From: JANRKT01 sp033763355
GTDB taxonomy: Bacteria > Bacteroidota > Bacteroidia > Chitinophagales > Chitinophagaceae
Direction of reading: 5' to 3'
NCBI GenBank assembly: GCA_033763355.1
Contig: JANRKT010000339.1
Span: 1-10,319 of the forward strand
Length of the DNA stretch: 10,319 nt
Positions within the stretch are counted from its first letter, which is position 1, and every line of letters begins with the position of its first letter. The position numbers were made by a program, and so were the translations under genes. Under the pieces are notes generated by a model. The model was not told the DNA's origin. It saw only the letters and a list, made by a program, of their open reading frames with translations, and searched no databases. Positions 6,933-10,319 of the stretch are shown here, in pieces.

Positions 6933-6980
6933 AATCGCAGGTTTCAAAATGAGTGAATAATAATTCATTATGTGTAATAC

Positions 6981-7009
6981 ATAGTTGCCGGTGTGCAAGT
7001 GAATGTAAC
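6981..7009 (-). promoter_or_regulatory. Shared promoter-like motif, copy B (lipoprotein 2)
   Basis: Read leftward: GTTACA, a 13-base spacer, then CGGCAACTAT (one mismatch to copies A and C in the last block). It ends 48 bases before the preferred ATG at 6932 and lies between the end of the ABC gene and lipoprotein 2, so it gives lipoprotein 2 an independent start of transcription. Confidence 0.55.
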
Positions 7010-7046
7010 CTGTTTCAGTTAGAAAATATATTACGCAAATGAGCTG

Positions 7047-8081
7047 CTAACCCTGAGCTGAGTATGGGTTTAAAGGAACTGTCTCTTTACTTTCGGAAGT
7101 TATGCATGAAATCTGTTCAGCATCTTCTTTGGTTTTATAAAACTTCCTTGCTGACAACTCGCCCTGCAACCAGACATGTTCAATTTTAATAATATTGCGT
7201 AAAGCCGGGAAGAGGGTCATGAGCAGGAGGATGTAAGCAATAACATCCCCGGCCTGTAATAGCTTATGGCTGGTGCCCCATACCATTAATACCATTACCA
7301 GGGCCAGCATACAATAAAGCATAAGAGGAGCCAATGCCTTCAGCATTGTTTTTTTTATGTAATAGGAAGTTAATGTAAGCCTGAACTTTTCAGATTTTTT
7401 TTCAAATGTTTGCAGGTAATTATTTTTTGTTTTACTGTGCTGCAATAAAGCCCGGGAAATAAAATTGAGCAAGGAACCCTGTTTTTTGCGTTTGTCAGAA
7501 AAAATAGCTTTTTGTTTTCTGTTATACCATCGCTGAATAAACCAAAAAATCAGTATAGCAGCTATGACAACAAAAGTAAGCCGGGCATCAAGAGAGAACA
7601 ATATATACAAAGCCATCCCAAGAAAAAGTATGTCCTTTGCAAGGCCAATTACTCCTTTTACCAATAATTGCTGCAGCGCTTTAGCCTCTGAACTATAAGC
7701 AAGAAGCAAACCGGCATGCATGTTGCCTTTAGCTTTTTGCAGCAGGTGCAAATTGAATAGTTGTTGCCTGATGCAGGCAGTGAATGATTCGCCTGCAAGT
7801 GCACAAAAGTATTGATGCACCCAACTGATGAAGAACTTTAAAAGAATAAGGCCAAAAAAGAAAGTAAAAAAAATGTTCAGGTTATCGGGCAAATTTATAC
7901 CGAGTAGTTGCAGGGCTTTTGTTTTGCCCGAACCTGCCGAAAAAACAATTTCCATATACTTGCCAATACTCAGAGGCAGTAATAAAGTAAGGTAGCTGGT
8001 CAATAACCCCAATACTATAATAAATAGTACCCTTTGGCGGTGCTGCCTGACGAATTGCCACCATATTTTTTCTTTCAGCAT
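7047..8081 (-). CDS. ABC transporter transmembrane domain protein lacking an ATPase domain
   Basis: 344 residues with the layout of a type I ABC exporter membrane domain: TM segments near 18-36, 70-90, 148-163, 167-182, 250-270 and 279-297. Long cytoplasmic loops between them include RQQLFNLHLLQKAKGNMHAGLLLAYSS-like and KRKKQGSLLNFISRALL-like segments typical of coupling regions. Exporters of this type normally continue into a nucleotide-binding domain of about 240 residues. Here the protein ends in a short polar tail (SKETVPLNPYSAQG), with no Walker A, signature or Walker B in any frame before the lipoprotein 2 promoter. It may pair with an ATPase encoded elsewhere, be a non-transporting membrane protein, or be an old deletion product. 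It lies 71 bp after the P-loop gene in the same direction with no promoter motif between, so co-transcription is likely. Substrate unknown. Confidence 0.82.
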   Translation of the reverse strand: MLKEKIWWQFVRQHRQRVLFIIVLGLLTSYLTLLLPLSIGKYMEIVFSAGSGKTKALQLLGINLPDNLNIFFTFFFGLILLKFFISWVHQYFCALAGESFTACIRQQLFNLHLLQKAKGNMHAGLLLAYSSEAKALQQLLVKGVIGLAKDILFLGMALYILFSLDARLTFVVIAAILIFWFIQRWYNRKQKAIFSDKRKKQGSLLNFISRALLQHSKTKNNYLQTFEKKSEKFRLTLTSYYIKKTMLKALAPLMLYCMLALVMVLMVWGTSHKLLQAGDVIAYILLLMTLFPALRNIIKIEHVWLQGELSARKFYKTKEDAEQISCITSESKETVPLNPYSAQG

Positions 8082-8152
8082 TTAATTGTGTTTAAATCAA
8101 CATCTCTTTAACTGATAATTTTATTTTTTGATAATGAAGGAAGTATTTTTCT

Positions 8153-9196
8153 TCATGCTATCACACCCAGCGGTTGCTCAAGCAGGTTGGTTATTTCGCC
8201 ACTGGCCAGTTGCTCAATGGTAAATACCGGGATATGGATTTTATTTTTTACTTCCCTTATAAGTAACGGACTGGCGGTAAACAACCCGCACAGAGCGGTA
8301 GGAACAATATGCATTTCCTGCAATGATCTTACACCCTGAACAGCAGAGAGGCTATCACCGGCAGAAAAGATTACAGCATCTACTCCGCTCATAAATTTTG
8401 CATGTGTAAGCAGCATTTCTGTCTCCCTCTGATAAATCCCATCTGCAATTTCCATTACCACATAATCCAGTTCGCTGGCATTGATCTGGCTGAGGAGGGT
8501 TTCGTACAGGTTAAGAAGTTCTCCCAATTCGCACATGTAAGTAGAAGGAAATCCCATAGATCCAAAATCGGTGACTACATCCGCACCGTGGTCGTAATTC
8601 AAATCGCAATCTTTTGTGAAAACAGTGCCGGTTAATTTTATAAATCCGGTCTTCATACCGGTTTTCTTCAGGCCTCTTACCAGGTGTGCTGCTGTGGTTG
8701 TTTTTCCGCTGTCCATAGATGATCCGACAGAGAGGATGATGCGTGTCAAAGATTGCATTACGCCTGTGTAAGTTAGTATCTCTTTATGCTTTATCCATTT
8801 TGTATTTAAGATGGTTCCCTTTCTGTCAACTGCATAACCAATCAGTTTTAACCTGGTAGGGCCGATATTGCTGAATTTGCTGTGCATGCTATGAATAACC
8901 CCTACTGTACCCCCTGCGCCAAGAATGTGATATTCACTTAAGGGTTCTTTGGGCACATATCCCTCAAACTGTTCAGTGGCATATCGTGTACCAAAAGCGG
9001 CCATTATAAGGTCGCCGGTATAAATACCCGCATTTCTTTTATCAGCGCTTTGAATGCTGCTGTGTTTGCCGATACTTGTTACTTCAAATACAGCAATGTC
9101 ACCTACTTTTGGTATTTGAATGGCTGACAGGCTTTCGTCAATGAGATAGTTCTCAACCTCACGGCAGATATAAGATTTTTTGATTCGCTTTTCCAT
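8153..9196 (-). CDS. P-loop NTPase, DUF1611-like
   Basis: 347 residues, cytoplasmic (no signal or TM segment). The N-terminal 140 residues look like a beta-rich domain (GDIAVFEVTSIGKHSS, GDLIMAAFGTRYATEQFEGY) that I do not recognise. The C-terminal part has a Walker A, GSSMDSGKTT (158-167), then TGFIKLTGTVFTKDC with DHGADVVTDFGS, and a Walker B-like DYVVMEIADG (244-253). The order P-loop, LTGT, DFGS, VVMEIADG resembles the DUF1611 / MobB-like / dethiobiotin-synthetase-like branch of P-loop proteins. DUF1611 members include enzymes acting on amino-acid substrates, but nothing here fixes the substrate. It is 35 bp downstream of the DUF2490-like gene and upstream of the ABC membrane domain. It lacks the ABC signature, so it is not an obvious ATPase for that protein. 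Confidence 0.8.
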   Translation of the reverse strand: MEKRIKKSYICREVENYLIDESLSAIQIPKVGDIAVFEVTSIGKHSSIQSADKRNAGIYTGDLIMAAFGTRYATEQFEGYVPKEPLSEYHILGAGGTVGVIHSMHSKFSNIGPTRLKLIGYAVDRKGTILNTKWIKHKEILTYTGVMQSLTRIILSVGSSMDSGKTTTAAHLVRGLKKTGMKTGFIKLTGTVFTKDCDLNYDHGADVVTDFGSMGFPSTYMCELGELLNLYETLLSQINASELDYVVMEIADGIYQRETEMLLTHAKFMSGVDAVIFSAGDSLSAVQGVRSLQEMHIVPTALCGLFTASPLLIREVKNKIHIPVFTIEQLASGEITNLLEQPLGVIA

Positions 9197-9231
9197 AACT
9201 GTAAATTTTATATGGCAGTAAACAATTGAAT

Positions 9232-10002
9232 TTATTTTTTGAATAATGGATCAATATTAAACTGTGCAGTGAACCCTGCTGTATTGTAATTGTTAAAGGG
9301 TCTTAAAATGCGGTTCCGTACAGGGTCATATACATTCATCTTTCTGGTATCCGGCGACAGAAAATTGAATTCCTGCTGGCGCATATAATAAAGGCTCAGG
9401 CTCAGGTACTTTGTAATTTTAGAATTGAAATTTACTGTAAACCTGCTGCGGTGAAAACCATCAGGTGTTCTTCTGGCAATCAACTGTGCATTTTCATCAT
9501 AATACCTTACCGGGTTGCCTCCTATATTATAGAACAAAGAGTAGGCAACAGACGGGGACAGGTTAAGAAAATCAAGGCGCTTTCTTAATCCCAGCCGGGT
9601 AGTAAAAATTATTCTTTGACGAAAGCGATTTTCGTTTTTCGAATTTATTTCGGCCCGGATAGAATTTGTCCAGTTCATTTTTTTACTTACTCTGGAGGTA
9701 TAAGCCACTCTTGCAAATATTCTTGTCCTGGTGTTATTTGTATCTGCAGGCGATATCAGCTGAACGCCTGCCTGCACATCCCATTTTTTGCTGAGTTCAC
9801 AGCTAATTTGAAACTGGCTTTGGTTAAATATATTTTCGTATTTATTATTTATGCTATAAGCCCTAGTATGACTTATCCTTGCACTTAGTTTTTCAGTTAT
9901 TGAGCCCGATAAAGTAATGCCGTTCCAGTTTAGCCATTCAGTTTGTGCATTTGAATCTGTTATAAAAATGCACAACAACGTAAATAATGTTAATTTTCTT
10001 AT
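9232..10002 (-). CDS. DUF2490-like outer-membrane beta-barrel protein
   Basis: About 256 residues. Starting at the ATG at 10002 the protein begins MIRKLTLF and has a good signal peptide with cleavage after SNA (SNA-Q). An in-frame ATG at 10023 adds seven residues and is possible. The mature part is a succession of amphipathic beta strands with alternating polar and aromatic residues (for example RSRFTVNFNSKITKYLSLSL, NTAGFTAQFNIDPLF) and Asn/Arg-rich turns, as in DUF2490 proteins, which are predicted small outer-membrane barrels of unknown function in Bacteroidota. It is the first gene of a probable three-gene operon with the P-loop and ABC genes and has its own copy of the shared promoter-like motif. 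The barrel prediction is fairly safe; the DUF2490 assignment is by resemblance. Confidence 0.82.
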   Translation of the reverse strand: MRKLTLFTLLCIFITDSNAQTEWLNWNGITLSGSITEKLSARISHTRAYSINNKYENIFNQSQFQISCELSKKWDVQAGVQLISPADTNNTRTRIFARVAYTSRVSKKMNWTNSIRAEINSKNENRFRQRIIFTTRLGLRKRLDFLNLSPSVAYSLFYNIGGNPVRYYDENAQLIARRTPDGFHRSRFTVNFNSKITKYLSLSLYYMRQQEFNFLSPDTRKMNVYDPVRNRILRPFNNYNTAGFTAQFNIDPLFKK

Positions 10003-10052
10003 CATGAAACAGGTGGTATTCATACGGGTTTTTATTTATTCAGATTTACAGT

Positions 10053-10080
10053 ATTGTTACCGTAACTGAAAGAATGTAAC
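10053..10080 (-). promoter_or_regulatory. Shared promoter-like motif, copy D (DUF2490-led operon)
   Basis: Read leftward: GTTACA, a 12-base spacer ending CAGTTA, then CGGTAACAAT. It ends 50 bases before the preferred ATG (10002), or 29 before the ATG at 10023. GTTAC-G-GTAAC inside it is a short inverted repeat. Its similarity to the sigma promoter copy extends across much of the 28 bases, which suggests that the barrel/P-loop/ABC operon belongs to the same regulon. Confidence 0.6.
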
Positions 10081-10319
10081 CGCAGAATTTATAATTTCCC
10101 TGATTTACATGAAAGTTGACATATATATAGCTGATTGCCTGGATTTCCCGTGGATTTTAATCATCAAATCTTAAGTTAAACTGAGGGCAGTTGTTTTTTG
10201 CTGGAATTACTATAACCGCGTTTTTTATATTGTTACCAACAAATTTGAGGTATAGGCAAGCACGAGAGCTTGTTACATGGCATAATTTGTTAAAGTCTTT
10301 TCGATGTTGCATATCCCGG
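10081..10319. other. Right-end spacer, possible small leftward reading frame
   Basis: No recognised gene. On the minus strand a frame is open from the window edge to a TAA at 10157-10159 (a Met near 10310 would give about 51 residues, ending NLRFDD). It is Cys/Asn/Lys-rich with no family I recognise. CAAGC and GCTTG around ACGAGA near 10257-10272 form a small 5-bp stem-loop. Either could belong to an element that continues beyond the window. Confidence 0.25.

Noticed and set aside
6999..7046. Frameshifted ATPase domain after the ABC membrane domain
   Set aside because: Only about 50 bases separate the ABC stop from the lipoprotein 2 promoter motif, far too short for an ATPase domain, and no Walker motif occurs in any frame.
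8134..8156. ATGAAG/CTTCAT stem-loop at the end of the P-loop gene
   Set aside because: A 6-bp AT-rich stem with an 11-base loop and no U-tract downstream in the leftward direction is too weak to call a terminator.
10231..10285. Further copies of the shared motif near the right end (TTGTTACC, TTGTTACATGG)
   Set aside because: GTTACC and GTTACA blocks occur, but no second block lies at the 12-13 base spacing, so they are single chance matches.
1..10319. A true type III-E CRISPR (Craspase) locus
   Set aside because: There is no CRISPR array and no Cas7-11, Csx30, Csx31, Cas1 or Cas2-like gene. The CHAT protein is secreted and membrane-anchored, unlike Csx29. Only the architecture is comparable.

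Overview
The window looks like a chromosomal segment of a Bacteroidota bacterium, most likely from the Chitinophagaceae or a nearby family. The basis is the gene content: an ECF sigma factor paired with a membrane TPR protein, lipoproteins whose mature ends begin C-Q-K-(D/E), a DUF2490-like outer-membrane barrel and an IS4-type transposase end. AT-rich leaders without clear Shine-Dalgarno sequences agree with this. The placement is inference from family resemblance; no database search was possible.

Layout. 1-120 is the 3' end of an IS4-like transposase, followed by a probable IS terminus near 121-140. After a non-coding stretch come two rightward genes: an Asp-rich lipoprotein (544-1527, with a hairpin terminator at 1554-1576) and a large TPR-CHAT protease-like protein (1667-4468). 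It has a signal peptide, a complete His/Cys pair and a C-terminal membrane anchor. Everything else points left. Listed in transcription order it is: a DUF2490-like barrel (10002/10023-9232), a P-loop protein resembling DUF1611 (9196-8153), an ABC transporter membrane domain without its ATPase (8081-7047), a second lipoprotein (6932-6108), a hairpin (6057-6028), an ECF sigma factor (5928-5332), and an overlapping single-TM TPR protein (5342-4560) that is a candidate anti-sigma factor.

The main observation is a bipartite motif, GTTACAT-N11/12-CGGYAACWAT. It occurs four times, each time just upstream of and in the same direction as a gene or operon: lipoprotein 1 (498-526), lipoprotein 2 (6981-7009), the sigma factor (5942-5969) and the DUF2490-led operon (10053-10080). 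The spacer is 12 or 13 bases between GTTACA and CGG, which is how a sigma-factor promoter behaves. I infer a local autoregulated ECF regulon.

The proposed system is a membrane-anchored, periplasm-facing TPR-CHAT protease-like protein, an ECF sigma factor, a membrane partner with a cytoplasmic N-terminus and a periplasmic TPR region, and two probably surface-exposed lipoproteins. The part list (TPR-CHAT, sigma factor, sigma-holding partner) resembles the Csx29/Csx30/RpoE module of type III-E CRISPR (Craspase), but here it would work across the envelope and no CRISPR component is present. A simple working model is that CHAT cleaves the anti-sigma-like protein or a lipoprotein to release the sigma factor. 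That step is hypothesis. The ABC membrane domain and P-loop protein are probably co-transcribed behind the DUF2490 promoter, but their part is unclear.
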